A stretch of 52,001 nt of DNA, from NCBI GenBank assembly GCA_000737985.1, contig JNVT01000038.1:1-52001 (forward strand), given 5' to 3'. The DNA is from Gammaproteobacteria bacterium MFB021 (GTDB lineage: Bacteria > Pseudomonadota > Gammaproteobacteria > Pseudomonadales > Halomonadaceae). This document shows, in pieces, positions 11,158-19,712 of the stretch (position 1 is its first letter; every line of letters begins with the position of its first letter). The notes beneath the pieces were generated by a model. That model was given only the letters and a program-made list of their open reading frames with translations. It had not been told where the DNA came from and ran no database searches. Made by a program: the position numbers and the translations under genes.

Positions 11158-12168
11158 TCAGACGTTCCACTCTGCAACGCGCCGGCCGAGGGCGGAATCC
11201 CGCGGCGCCTGGCGCAACATCATCAATATTGGCAGTCTCAGGCGTGGGATCAATGCCAGATCGCGCACCACACGACGAAAGTGAAGCTGCTCGTTCGCCG
11301 CCAGGCGCTCGAGGAATCTCCCCAGCCGACCCTCATCCTCCAGATGGTGCCAGCCGCGTGCCGCCACTGCGACCAGACAGTCGGCCGCCATCAGCTCGTC
11401 GTGTTCGAGCCATTGCCCCAGCCAGGCGCTCATCGTGGCATCGCGACTGCCCAGCAGGGCGCGCAGCAGCGCGCAGTAGCGCTCCAGATCCTGGTCGACG
11501 TGGGCCTGCGCCAGGCAGTCGGTCAGCGGCGCGTGCAGGGACGTGGGCAGGTCGCCGTGCTCCATCAGATAGCACAGCGGGATCAGCACCTCCCGCGGTA
11601 GCTGACCCAGCCGAGGGGCGAGGGCGGCGCAGGTTGCCGGGTCGGGGTCGACGACCCAGTCCGCCAGCCCCTGCAGCCCGAGCAGTTGCCAGTGCACCTC
11701 GGCGTCGCCGGCCAGATAGCGCGCGGCCAGCTCACGCTGGGGCGAGGGCGGTCGCGCGAAGTGGCGCGACAGCCGGGCGTGGAGCAGGGCGCGCTGATGC
11801 AGCTCGGGCTCCAGCGCCACCGGGTTGTCCTGCATCAGGTTGTCCGGCGCCGAGGTGCCCACGGCCTCGCCGCTGGCACCCAGGGTCAGCAGCAGGCGCT
11901 CGAGAAAAGCATCCCGTGACGCCGGGCTGAGCATGCCCTGCTCGTCCAGCGGCAGGGCCAGGAACCAGACCACCGGATCGGCACCCGCCGCCGGCCAGCG
12001 CAGGGCGCAGGCGAACTGCGCCTGCGCGTTCCACGGCAGGGGCCAGGCCTGGCGCTCGCGCTCGAACGCTTCGAAGGTGTCGCGGGTCAACGGCGCTACG
12101 CGCCGGCCCAGGCTCGCAAGCGCCACTTCGGCGCCGCTCTGGGCGAAAAAGTCGCTCAGCGTCTGCAT
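11158..12168 (-). CDS. DUF3549 family protein
   Basis: The 336-residue product begins MQTLSDFFAQSGAEVALASLGRRV and ends in a basic SALGRRVAEWNV tail. I recognise it as a DUF3549-type protein of gammaproteobacteria, often placed close to yqcC. It is Leu/Ala-rich and largely helical, HEAT-like in texture, with no signal peptide, membrane segment or catalytic motif that I can name. It heads a minus-strand unit with the rimB-type gene and rimK (spacings 4 and 33 bp), so a role linked to ribosome modification is possible but is only inferred from neighbourhood. Confidence 0.8.
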   Translation of the reverse strand: MQTLSDFFAQSGAEVALASLGRRVAPLTRDTFEAFERERQAWPLPWNAQAQFACALRWPAAGADPVVWFLALPLDEQGMLSPASRDAFLERLLLTLGASGEAVGTSAPDNLMQDNPVALEPELHQRALLHARLSRHFARPPSPQRELAARYLAGDAEVHWQLLGLQGLADWVVDPDPATCAALAPRLGQLPREVLIPLCYLMEHGDLPTSLHAPLTDCLAQAHVDQDLERYCALLRALLGSRDATMSAWLGQWLEHDELMAADCLVAVAARGWHHLEDEGRLGRFLERLAANEQLHFRRVVRDLALIPRLRLPILMMLRQAPRDSALGRRVAEWNV

Positions 12169-12466
12169 CGATCGTCGCTAGCCAGTGAAGAGAGGCGCGC
12201 ACTGTAACGCGCCTGTCCGGGAGTGAACAGAGGCTGGCCAAAAATTGAGCATGCCGCGCGATATCTCATGGCGAGCCGCCAAGGGCGATCTGTTCAGGGT
12301 TTATCCACAGTCTCTTTCAAGGTATCTGTGAGCAACCCGAATAGGTCACAATGGGCGCGCAAAGATACCGGGGCGGTACTGCCTTAGCGCGTGACAGGCT
12401 CGCCACCGCAGCGGTGCCCGGGCGCCGACGGCGAACCGCCCCGGACCCGGCAAGCAAGGAGCCTGA
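12169..12466. other. Divergent intergenic region with a consensus DnaA box
   Basis: This 298-bp region separates the minus-strand DUF3549 gene from plus-strand yqcC. It holds TTATCCACA at 12301-12309, an exact DnaA-box consensus, and a 7-bp inverted repeat GGTATCT (12321-12327) / AGATACC (12363-12369). I could not assign a clear sigma-70 promoter. Confidence 0.5.
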
Positions 12467-12793
12467 ATGACTTCACATGATGCACTGGCGCAGGCGCTGC
12501 GCCAGCTGGAGAGCGCACTGGACGAGGCCGAGCTGTGGGAGGTGTCGGCGCCGCCGGCGGACGCCTTCGAGAGTCAGCAGCCGTTCTGCGTCGATAGCAT
12601 GACGCTGCCCCAGTGGCTGCGCTACGTGTTCGTGGCGCGACTGCAAGCGCTGGTGAACGCGCGCGCGCCGCTACCTGCCAAGTGCGAGGTGGCACCGGCA
12701 CTGGAAGTATGGCTGAAGGATGTCTCGGGACCGCACAAGACGGTGGTGGTGGAGGCGCTGCAGAGAGTGGACCGGCTCGTCACCGAAGGGTGA
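12467..12793 (+). CDS. yqcC: YqcC family protein (DUF446)
   Basis: This 108-residue small soluble protein matches the YqcC family pattern: an N-terminal helix with LRQLESALDEAELW, then SQQPFCVDSMTLPQWLRYVFVARLQAL, and a C-terminal helix. The PFCVDxMxLPQWLRYVF block is diagnostic. In E. coli yqcC sits by the tRNA pseudouridine synthase gene truC; here no synthase follows, and a terminator ends the unit. AAGGAGCCTGA before the ATG is a good ribosome binding site. Its molecular role is unknown. Confidence 0.88.
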   Translation: MTSHDALAQALRQLESALDEAELWEVSAPPADAFESQQPFCVDSMTLPQWLRYVFVARLQALVNARAPLPAKCEVAPALEVWLKDVSGPHKTVVVEALQRVDRLVTEG

Positions 12794-12823
12794 CGCCCGT
12801 GAGCCTGCAAGACGAGCGGGCAT

Positions 12824-12851
12824 AAAAAAACCGGGCCATCGGCCCGGTTTT
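12824..12851. terminator. Bidirectional intrinsic terminator between yqcC and the ompW-like gene
   Basis: CCGGGCC (12831-12837) and GGCCCGG (12841-12847) flank a 3-nt loop, with seven A on the left and TTTT on the right. It can serve yqcC on the plus strand and the ompW-like gene on the minus strand. Confidence 0.92.
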
Positions 12852-12867
12852 GTCTTTCTGGTGACGC

Positions 12868-13419
12868 TTAGAAGCGCAGCATCGCGCCGGCACCCACGGT
12901 GACCGGGTCGAGGTCGATGTCGCGGCCGCCGCTGATATCGGCGCTGACGTCGGTGTACTGGGCGAAGGCGTTGAAGCCGAAGTTCTGGGTAACGTTCAGG
13001 TCGACACCCAGTTCACCCGTGGCGCCCCAGGAGTCGTCGACGCTGCCCACACCGCTCTCGCTGGAGAACGTGGTGTAGTTGACGCCGACACCGGCGTACG
13101 GCTGCACGCGGGAGTCCATGCCACCCAGCGGGTAGTACTGGGCCATCAGGTTGACCGGAACCTGCTTGAAGGTGCCGCCTTCGGCGTGAACCTTGGTTTC
13201 GGTCATGGAGCTCAGCTCTACGCCCAGCTTGTCGTGGAACATGTAGCCGAGACCCAGATAGGCGCCGGTGTCGCTATCGGCATAGCCGGTGTCGACGTCG
13301 GTCTTGGCAACGCCGGCACGGGCGAAGAAGTCACCGGCGCCGTAAGCGAATGCAGCCTGGGTTCCGAATGCGCAAGCGCCGGCAACAACCATGGCAGAGA
13401 ACAGTTTGGTCTTGGTCAT
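12868..13419 (-). CDS. OmpW-like outer membrane beta-barrel protein
   Basis: This 183-residue protein has an N-terminal signal peptide (MTKTKLFSAMVVAGACAFGTQAAFA, cleavage after AFA) and alternating beta strands ending in a terminal Phe (MLRF), as in outer membrane barrels. After the signal, YGAGDFFARAGVAK and the later TFKQVPVNLMAQYYP resemble the OmpW pattern; OmpW proteins form eight-stranded barrels for small hydrophobic molecules. The ATG at 13419 has AAAGGAG nine bases upstream on the minus strand. It is monocistronic. Substrate unknown. Confidence 0.85.
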   Translation of the reverse strand: MTKTKLFSAMVVAGACAFGTQAAFAYGAGDFFARAGVAKTDVDTGYADSDTGAYLGLGYMFHDKLGVELSSMTETKVHAEGGTFKQVPVNLMAQYYPLGGMDSRVQPYAGVGVNYTTFSSESGVGSVDDSWGATGELGVDLNVTQNFGFNAFAQYTDVSADISGGRDIDLDPVTVGAGAMLRF

Positions 13420-13697
13420 GATCAAGGACTCCTTTCTTTACATCATGCAGCCGTATTACCGGCCTTCACATTCTATGAGACAACGTGGGAGATGATAGGA
13501 AACGCTGTTCTATAAGTCCAGTAAAATTTTGAAACAGTGTTTTCTTGTTGACTGGACGGAGGGCACACGCCTGTCCCGCGTGTCCTCTCTGTAAACCTAG
13601 TAGCTGCATGAAGGTTACGCCAGCGTCTCGTCGTGCCGGTTGTCCTGGCGTGTCATGGTGTCGACGTGCGTGGGATGGTGTTGGCGTGCGGGCACGC
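13420..13697. other. Intergenic region upstream of the ompW-like gene
   Basis: About 280 bp between putP's end and the ompW-like start, with no credible gene. It is relatively AT-rich around 13500-13550 and holds a 7-bp inverted repeat, GTCCAGT (13516-13522) / ACTGGAC (13551-13557), that could be a regulator site or a long-loop stem. The ompW promoter presumably lies here on the minus strand. Confidence 0.45.
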
Positions 13698-13721
13698 AAA
13701 AGGGCTCCCGCAGGAGCCCTT
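13698..13721 (-). terminator. Intrinsic terminator after putP
   Basis: AAGGGCTCC and GGAGCCCTT (13700-13708, 13713-13721) form a 9-bp stem. Read on the minus strand it ends in a short T run (AAAA on the plus strand at 13698-13701). Confidence 0.75.
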
Positions 13722-13742
13722 GGTCTTGGCAGCCGAGCACGC

Positions 13743-15233
13743 TCAGCGCGTGATCTGACGATACTCGCCGGCATCGCTGGTCATGCGACTCACTACTACG
13801 ATGGCGAGGAAGGAGGCGATGAAGCCGGGGATGATCTCGTAGACGCCGGGGCCGCCCAGGAACGAGCTGCTGAAGCCCAGCGCGATCCACACGATCACCG
13901 TCACCGCGCCCACCACCATGCCGGCGATGGCGCCGGCGCCGTTGGTCCGCGACCACATCAGCGAGAGCAGGATCAGCGGGCCGAAGGCGGCACCGAAGCC
14001 GGCCCAGGCGTTACTGACCAGCCCCAGTACCTGGGAGTCGGGGTTGGAGGCGATGATCGCTGCCACCACGCCCACCGCGACTACGCTCAGGCGGCCGATG
14101 GTGACGGTCTCCTTCTCGCTCGCCTCCTTGCGCAGGAACAACCGGTAGAAGTCCTCGGTGAGCGACGAAGAGGCCACCAGCAGCTGGCTGGAGATAGTGC
14201 TCATGATCGCCGCCAGCAGCGCCGCGTAGAGGAAGCCGGTGATCAGCGGATGGAACAGCAGATTGGAGAGAATGATGAAGATCGTCTCCGGGTCCTGCAC
14301 GTCGAGGCCGTTGCGGATCGCATAGGCGCGGCCGAAGATGCCGACCGAGATCGCGCCGACCAGCGAGATGAACATCCAGCTCATGCCGATGTTACGCGCC
14401 GTGGGCACGTCCTTGACCGAGCGGATCGCCATGAAGCGCACGATGATGTGTGGCTGGCCGAAGTAGCCCAGGCCCCAGGTCACCGCGGAGAGCCAGCCGA
14501 CGATGGTCAGCCCGTCGGTCCAGGAGAGCAGCGTGGGATCGACCTGGTTGAGCGTCTGCTGGGCCTGGCTGAAGCCGCCACCGCCCTCGCCGAACAGCAC
14601 CACCGCGGGCATGATAACCAGCGCCAGCATCATGATGCAGCCCTGCACGAAGTCGGTCATGCTCACCGCCAGGAACCCGCCGACCACGGTATAGACCAGC
14701 ACCACCCCGAGGGTGAGGATCACGCCGGTGGCATAGTCGCTCAGCCCGCCGATGTCGATGACGCCGGCAAAGGCGCTCTCGAACAGCTTGCCGCCGGCCA
14801 CCAGGCCCGACGCGGTGTAGACCGAGAAGAACACCACGATGACGATGGCCGAGACCGTGCGCAGTGACAGCGCGCGGGTCGGGAAGCGGTTGGCCAGAAA
14901 CGCCGGGATGGTGATGGCGTTGCCGTAGTGTACGGTCTGCTCGCGCAGCCTGGGTGCCACCAGCAGCCAGTTGAAGAAGGCCCCGACGAACAGGCCGATG
15001 CCGATCCATGCCGAGGCGAGACCGGAGATGAACATCGCCCCGGGCAGGCCCAGCAGCAACCAGCCGCTCATGTCCGAGGCACCGGCCGAGAGCGCAGCGA
15101 CCTGCGGGCTCAGGGTGCGTCCCCCGAGCATATAGTCTTCGGAAGTGGCAGTGGACGTGCGCATGGCGTAGAGGCCAATGGCGATCATGAGCACGAAGTA
15201 GGCACACAGGCTGATCCAGACACCGATAGCCAT
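13743..15233 (-). CDS. putP: Sodium/proline symporter PutP
   Basis: This 496-residue integral membrane protein of the sodium:solute symporter family imports proline with Na+. It shows about 13 hydrophobic segments. Near the N-terminus are the SSF motifs YMLGGRTLSPQVAALSAGASDMSGWLLLGLPGA and, further on, WLLVAPRLREQT. The C-terminus ends after a hydrophobic EIIPGFIASFLAIVVVS segment. It follows putA on the same strand after 306 bp. In a halophile, imported proline can act as a compatible solute as well as a carbon and nitrogen source. Confidence 0.96.
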   Translation of the reverse strand: MAIGVWISLCAYFVLMIAIGLYAMRTSTATSEDYMLGGRTLSPQVAALSAGASDMSGWLLLGLPGAMFISGLASAWIGIGLFVGAFFNWLLVAPRLREQTVHYGNAITIPAFLANRFPTRALSLRTVSAIVIVVFFSVYTASGLVAGGKLFESAFAGVIDIGGLSDYATGVILTLGVVLVYTVVGGFLAVSMTDFVQGCIMMLALVIMPAVVLFGEGGGGFSQAQQTLNQVDPTLLSWTDGLTIVGWLSAVTWGLGYFGQPHIIVRFMAIRSVKDVPTARNIGMSWMFISLVGAISVGIFGRAYAIRNGLDVQDPETIFIILSNLLFHPLITGFLYAALLAAIMSTISSQLLVASSSLTEDFYRLFLRKEASEKETVTIGRLSVVAVGVVAAIIASNPDSQVLGLVSNAWAGFGAAFGPLILLSLMWSRTNGAGAIAGMVVGAVTVIVWIALGFSSSFLGGPGVYEIIPGFIASFLAIVVVSRMTSDAGEYRQITR

Positions 15234-15539
15234 AGAAGCGTCTCCTGTTACGTAGTTATTAGGCTGGAGGGGGTAGAAGTCGATCGAGGAAGCCGAGGCG
15301 ACTCGCGTCGGCTTCCTCGATCGACGGGCGCTAGGCTGGAGCGCGGCTCCGGCACATCAGCGATTTTCACACGGGGCGCCGTCGCGTCGACAGGCGCGCG
15401 GCGACGTCCTCGGGTGAGCGCGCCTCCCGCCCGCGCGCATCGCGGGGGGAGTATATCGGTTGCTGTTGTTGTCGGGGACGGCCGAGTGCGGTCGATCATG
15501 CGTGATTTCCTTCTCGGATGGTCACCCGGAGCGCCGAGT
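15234..15539. other. putA-putP intergenic region
   Basis: No gene is visible in these 306 bp. It contains a long perfect hairpin (15280-15324) and, on the minus strand, a TATACT -10-like hexamer (plus-strand AGTATA, 15450-15455) without a good -35 box. putP may thus have its own activator-dependent promoter. Confidence 0.45.
15280..15324. repeat. 17-bp perfect inverted repeat between putA and putP
   Basis: Bases 15280-15296 (starting TCGATCGAGG) pair perfectly with 15308-15324 across an 11-nt loop. No T run follows on either strand, so it looks less like an intrinsic terminator than like an mRNA-stabilising or attenuating stem between putA and putP. Confidence 0.75.
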
Positions 15540-18500
15540 TCAGTCGTCGCCCATGGCCAGCAGCGAGGCGTTGCCGCCCAGCGCCGCGGTATTGATGGTG
15601 CGTGTCTTTTCGGTGGCGAAGCGCAGCAGATAGTGCGGGCCGCCGGCCTTGGGGCCGGTGCCCGAGAAGCCCTGACCGCCGAATGGCTGCACGCCGACCA
15701 CTGCACCGATGATGTCACGGTTGACGTACACGTTGCCGACGCGAATGCGGCTGGCGACATAGTCGGTGAAGCTCTCGTTGCGGCTGTGCACGCCGAAGGT
15801 CAGACCGAAGCCCTTGGCATTGATGGCATCGATCACCGCATCGAGCTTGTCGGCAGGGTAGCGGGCGATGTGCAGCAGCGGGCCGAACTGCTCACTTTCC
15901 ATCGACGCGATGCCATCGATGGCGAACGCCATCGGTGCGACAAAGGTGCCATGGTCGGTGTGCGCCGGATCGAGCTCGGCCTCGGCCAGCAGGCGACCCT
16001 CGGCCTTCATCTTCTCGACATGCGTGAGCAGCCCCTCGCGGGCCTCTTCGTCGATCACCGGGCCGACGTCGGTGCCCAGGTCGCGCGGATCGCCGATACG
16101 TAGCTCCGCCATCGCCCCGCGCAGGATCTCGATCACGCGGTCGGCGATGTCATCCTGCAGATAGAGCACGCGCAGCGCCGAGCAGCGCTGACCGGCGCTC
16201 TGGAAGGCGGAGTGGACGACGTCCGCCACCACCTGCTCGGGCAGCGCTGTGGAGTCGACGATCATCGCATTCATGCCGCCGGTCTCGGCGATCAGCGTGG
16301 GCAGCGGCGCATTGTCGCGCGCCGCCAGGGCGCGGTTGATGATCTGTGCGGTGCCGGTGGAGCCGGTGAAGACCACACCAGTGATGCGCGGATCGCTGCT
16401 CAGCACGCTACCCACGGTGGGGCCGTCGCCCGGCAGCAGCTGGACCACGTCACGCGGCATGCCGGCCTCGTAGAGCAGCTCGATCACGCGGTTGGCGACC
16501 AGCGAGGTTTGCTCCGCCGGCTTGGCCACCACGGTGTTGCCGGCGACCGCGGCCGCCACCAGCTGCCCGGTGAAGATCGCTACCGGGAAGTTCCACGGGC
16601 TGATCGCCGCGAACACGCCTTTGCCGCCGAGCATCAGCTCGTTGGACTCGCCGGTCGGCCCCGGCAGGCTGGTGGGTTCGGCGAACAGCTCGCGGGCGCG
16701 GGCGGCATAGTAGCGGCAGAAGTCGACCGCTTCGCGAATCTCGTCGACGCCGTCGGTGAGGAGCTTGCCGCCTTCGCGCGAGCACAGCGTCATCAGCTCC
16801 GCCAGGTGCGTCTCCATCAGGTCGGCGTGACGCTCGAGGATCGCCGCTCGCTCCTCCACCGGCGTCTCGCTCCAGCGCGGGAAAGCCTGCCAGGCGATCT
16901 CCACCGCCTGCTCGGCCTGGGCGCGGGTCGCCCACTGCACGCTGCCCACCGCCTGGCGCCGATCGAAGGGGCTGGTGACGCGCTGGCGCTGGGACTCGTC
17001 ATCGCTGACCTCGACCCCGAGCAACGGTTTGGCGTGATAGTCGCGCTCCATGAACTCTTGCATGCGCGCGATCAGCGGCTGGTATTCACTATTGATGTTC
17101 AAATTGACGCCTTTGGAGTTCTTGCGGGCCGGGCCATAGATGTCCTGGGGCAGCGCGATGCGCGGATTGGCATAGGTGTCGTGATAGGCCAGGGTGGCGA
17201 CCGGGTGAACGCAGAGTGACTCCACCGGTACGCGCGGGTCGACCAACTGGTGCACGAACGAAGAGTTGGCGCCATTCTCCAGCAGCCGGCGTACCAGATA
17301 CGGCAGTAGATCCTTGTGCGCGCCGACCGGGGCGTAGATGCGGCAGTAAGTGCCCTGGGGGGCACGCTTGAGCGCCGCCTCGTAGAGCGCCTCGCCCATG
17401 CCATGCAGACGCTGGAACTCGAACGCGCGATCGGCCTCGTTGGCCAGCTCCAGGATATGCGTGATGGTGTGGGCGTTGTGCGTCGCGAACTGCGGGAAGA
17501 TCCGCCCGCGGGTGTTCTCGGAGAGCAGGAACTTGGCGCAGGCGAGATAGGCCACATCGGTGCAGGCCTTGCGCGTATAGACCGGATAACCGTCCACCCC
17601 GAGTTTCTGCGACTCCTTGATCTCGGTATCCCAATAGGCGCCCTTGACCAGCCGCAGCGGGATCTCGTCGCCCTGCTGGTCGGCCAGCCGGTTGACGTAG
17701 TGGAGTACCGTGAGGCAGCGCTTGGAGTAGGCCTGCACGACCAGGCCGAAGTGGCCCCAGCCGCGGCAGACGTCGCTTTCGAAGACCGCGCGGAAGACCT
17801 CCAGTGAAAGCTCCAGGCGGTCGACCTCCTCGGCGTCGATGGTCAGCGCGACGTGGCGCTCGCGGGCCATCTCGACCAGCTGCTTGACCGTGCCCACCAG
17901 CTCCTCGAGCACCTGGGTGCGGCGGCCGAACTCATAGCGCGGATGCAGCGCCGAGAGCTTGATCGAAACCGACGGCGCCGGCGTCTTGGCGTTCAGGCGG
18001 CGGCTGGTCTCGCCCACCTGGCGGATCGCCGCGGCATAGTCGTCGAAATAGCGCTTGGCGTCGTCACGCGTGCGCGCGGCCTCGCCGAGCATATCGTAGG
18101 AGTAGGTGTAGCCCTTGTTGAACAGCGGCTTGGAGCGCTTCAGGGCTTCATCGATGGTGCGCCCGAGGACGAACTGCTGGCCCATGATCTTCATCGCCTG
18201 ATACATGGCGCTGCGGATCACCGGCTCGCCCATGCGGTTGACCATGCGATTGATGAAGTTGGCCGGCTTGCCGTCGCGGGGCTTGTCGAGCTGGATCACG
18301 TTGCCGGTCATCAGCAAGCCCCAGGTGGAGGCGTTGACGAACCACGACTCGCTCTGGCCGACATAGCGCTTCCAGTCCGCTACCCCGAGCTTGTCTTCGA
18401 TCAGCGCGTCGGCGGTTGCCTTGTCGGGCACGCGCAGCAGCGCTTCGGCCAGACACATCAGCAGTACGCCCTCCTGGGTGTCGAGACTGTACTGCTGCAG

Positions 18501-18731
18501 CAGCTCGTCGATCGAGTCGACCGCCGTGTCCATCTCGCGCACGTCGTGTACCAGCTCGGCGGTCTTGTCGCCGATGCGCTTGAACTCGGCCTGGTCGGCC
18601 CCCAGCAGGGTGACCAGTTCCGCGACGTAGGTGTCCTCGGCGACGATATAGTGTTCGCTGATCCGGGCGAACAGCTCATCGAGCGAGGTCTGCCACGTTT
18701 CGGGCTTCAACATCTGATCGGCTTTTAACAT
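15540..18731 (-). CDS. putA: Bifunctional proline dehydrogenase / pyrroline-5-carboxylate dehydrogenase PutA
   Basis: The 1063-residue enzyme oxidises proline to glutamate in two steps: an FAD-dependent proline dehydrogenase feeding electrons to the membrane, then an NAD-dependent P5C dehydrogenase. The ProDH barrel is seen in RLVKGAYWDTEIKESQKLG and YCRIYAPVGAHKDLLPYLVRRLLE. The P5CDH part shows ISPWNFPVAIFTGQ, VFTGSTGTAQ, ETGGMNAMIVD and the catalytic Cys in SAGQRCSALRVL. It lacks the N-terminal ribbon-helix-helix of E. coli-type PutA (1320 residues), so it cannot repress its own operon; an AraC-type gene follows upstream. The start MLKADQMLKPETW is at 18731, though the ATG codon at residue 7 is also possible. 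Confidence 0.97.
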   Translation of the reverse strand: MLKADQMLKPETWQTSLDELFARISEHYIVAEDTYVAELVTLLGADQAEFKRIGDKTAELVHDVREMDTAVDSIDELLQQYSLDTQEGVLLMCLAEALLRVPDKATADALIEDKLGVADWKRYVGQSESWFVNASTWGLLMTGNVIQLDKPRDGKPANFINRMVNRMGEPVIRSAMYQAMKIMGQQFVLGRTIDEALKRSKPLFNKGYTYSYDMLGEAARTRDDAKRYFDDYAAAIRQVGETSRRLNAKTPAPSVSIKLSALHPRYEFGRRTQVLEELVGTVKQLVEMARERHVALTIDAEEVDRLELSLEVFRAVFESDVCRGWGHFGLVVQAYSKRCLTVLHYVNRLADQQGDEIPLRLVKGAYWDTEIKESQKLGVDGYPVYTRKACTDVAYLACAKFLLSENTRGRIFPQFATHNAHTITHILELANEADRAFEFQRLHGMGEALYEAALKRAPQGTYCRIYAPVGAHKDLLPYLVRRLLENGANSSFVHQLVDPRVPVESLCVHPVATLAYHDTYANPRIALPQDIYGPARKNSKGVNLNINSEYQPLIARMQEFMERDYHAKPLLGVEVSDDESQRQRVTSPFDRRQAVGSVQWATRAQAEQAVEIAWQAFPRWSETPVEERAAILERHADLMETHLAELMTLCSREGGKLLTDGVDEIREAVDFCRYYAARARELFAEPTSLPGPTGESNELMLGGKGVFAAISPWNFPVAIFTGQLVAAAVAGNTVVAKPAEQTSLVANRVIELLYEAGMPRDVVQLLPGDGPTVGSVLSSDPRITGVVFTGSTGTAQIINRALAARDNAPLPTLIAETGGMNAMIVDSTALPEQVVADVVHSAFQSAGQRCSALRVLYLQDDIADRVIEILRGAMAELRIGDPRDLGTDVGPVIDEEAREGLLTHVEKMKAEGRLLAEAELDPAHTDHGTFVAPMAFAIDGIASMESEQFGPLLHIARYPADKLDAVIDAINAKGFGLTFGVHSRNESFTDYVASRIRVGNVYVNRDIIGAVVGVQPFGGQGFSGTGPKAGGPHYLLRFATEKTRTINTAALGGNASLLAMGDD

Positions 18732-18865
18732 TGTTCAACCCCTGAATGGACATCGGCGGGACGTGTGATCGCCTGTCACCAGACGAGCGTCTCCGGCACG
18801 GAGGGAAGGATGGTGGGTGACTCTAGCGTGAAACAGAGCGCGGCGACTTGCCAATTCCGCGGAGA

Positions 18866-18880
18866 GATTTGTCACAAATC
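18866..18880. promoter_or_regulatory. Candidate operator upstream of putA
   Basis: GATTTGT-C-ACAAATC is a perfect 7-bp inverted repeat around one base, 135 bp before the putA start and in the 200-bp gap after the AraC-type gene. Its symmetry suggests a dimeric regulator site; which protein binds is unknown. Confidence 0.45.
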
Positions 18881-18931
18881 CGGGGTGGCGAACCCTCGGG
18901 AAGGTCGCTGGCCGCGCCGCAGCCGATGACG

Positions 18932-19696
18932 TTAGACCAAAGTCTGACGGCGCAGCGTGACCGGTGGATAGCCGAAGTGACGACGAAAGGCGTGGCTCAG
19001 ACCGCTCTGGTTGGCGAACCCGGTACGCTCGGCGATCTCCGACAGCGGCGTGTCCGAGGTAGTGACCAGATGTCGCGCCGCTTCCAGGCGTTGACGCATG
19101 ACGAACTGATAGGGTGAAAGGCCGGTCTGCTGGCGGAAGCGCTCACTGAAATGGGCCTCACTGAGACAGGCGACCCGGGCCAGCTCGGCGACGCTGATGC
19201 GGCGGTCGAGGTGGGCATGCACGAAGCGCTCCAGACGTGCCACGTCGAGGGTACGCGCGAGGCGCGAAGAGACCGTCTCGGCCGGATCACGTCGCGCGTC
19301 GAGGGAGCTCAGCAGGGTGGTGATCAGCAGATCGCCCGGGGCATGCTGCGGGCGCGCCATCTCGTGGAGCAGGAACTGAATGAAGTGCTGCAACGACTCG
19401 TCGAGGCTGAAATAGCCGGGACGATCGAACAGCCGCCGCAGCTCGCGCTGGCTGCCGGTGAGCGAGGCGGCGTCGTCGGGCAGGTCGATGATCAGTTGCC
19501 GGTTGTCGCCGATACCCTCGTAATAGTGCTCGACGTTGGCCGGTACCAGGCAGCCCGATAGCGGGGCCACCACGCCGCCGTGGCCGCCGACCTCGAACTC
19601 GGCATAGCCGGAGAGCCCGATCACGATCTGATGGTAGTCGTGATGGTGGTGCTGAATCGCGTTGTCCAGCGGCGCCAGACGGATAGTGTCGGTCAT
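18932..19696 (-). CDS. AraC-family transcriptional regulator, likely controlling putA/putP
   Basis: This 254-residue protein has an N-terminal cupin-like sensor domain (HHHHDYHQIVIGLSGYAEFEV) and a C-terminal AraC DNA-binding domain with two helix-turn-helix units (SVAELARVACLSEAHFSERFRQQTG and PLSEIAERTGFANQSGLSHAFRRHFG). It lies just upstream of putA on the same strand. In Pseudomonas an AraC-type activator (PruR) controls proline use, and PutA here lacks its own DNA-binding domain, so a similar role is likely but inferred. Its stop is 200 bp from the putA start. Confidence 0.9.
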   Translation of the reverse strand: MTDTIRLAPLDNAIQHHHHDYHQIVIGLSGYAEFEVGGHGGVVAPLSGCLVPANVEHYYEGIGDNRQLIIDLPDDAASLTGSQRELRRLFDRPGYFSLDESLQHFIQFLLHEMARPQHAPGDLLITTLLSSLDARRDPAETVSSRLARTLDVARLERFVHAHLDRRISVAELARVACLSEAHFSERFRQQTGLSPYQFVMRQRLEAARHLVTTSDTPLSEIAERTGFANQSGLSHAFRRHFGYPPVTLRRQTLV

Positions 19697-19712
19697 GCTG
19701 CGCTCCGCCGGC

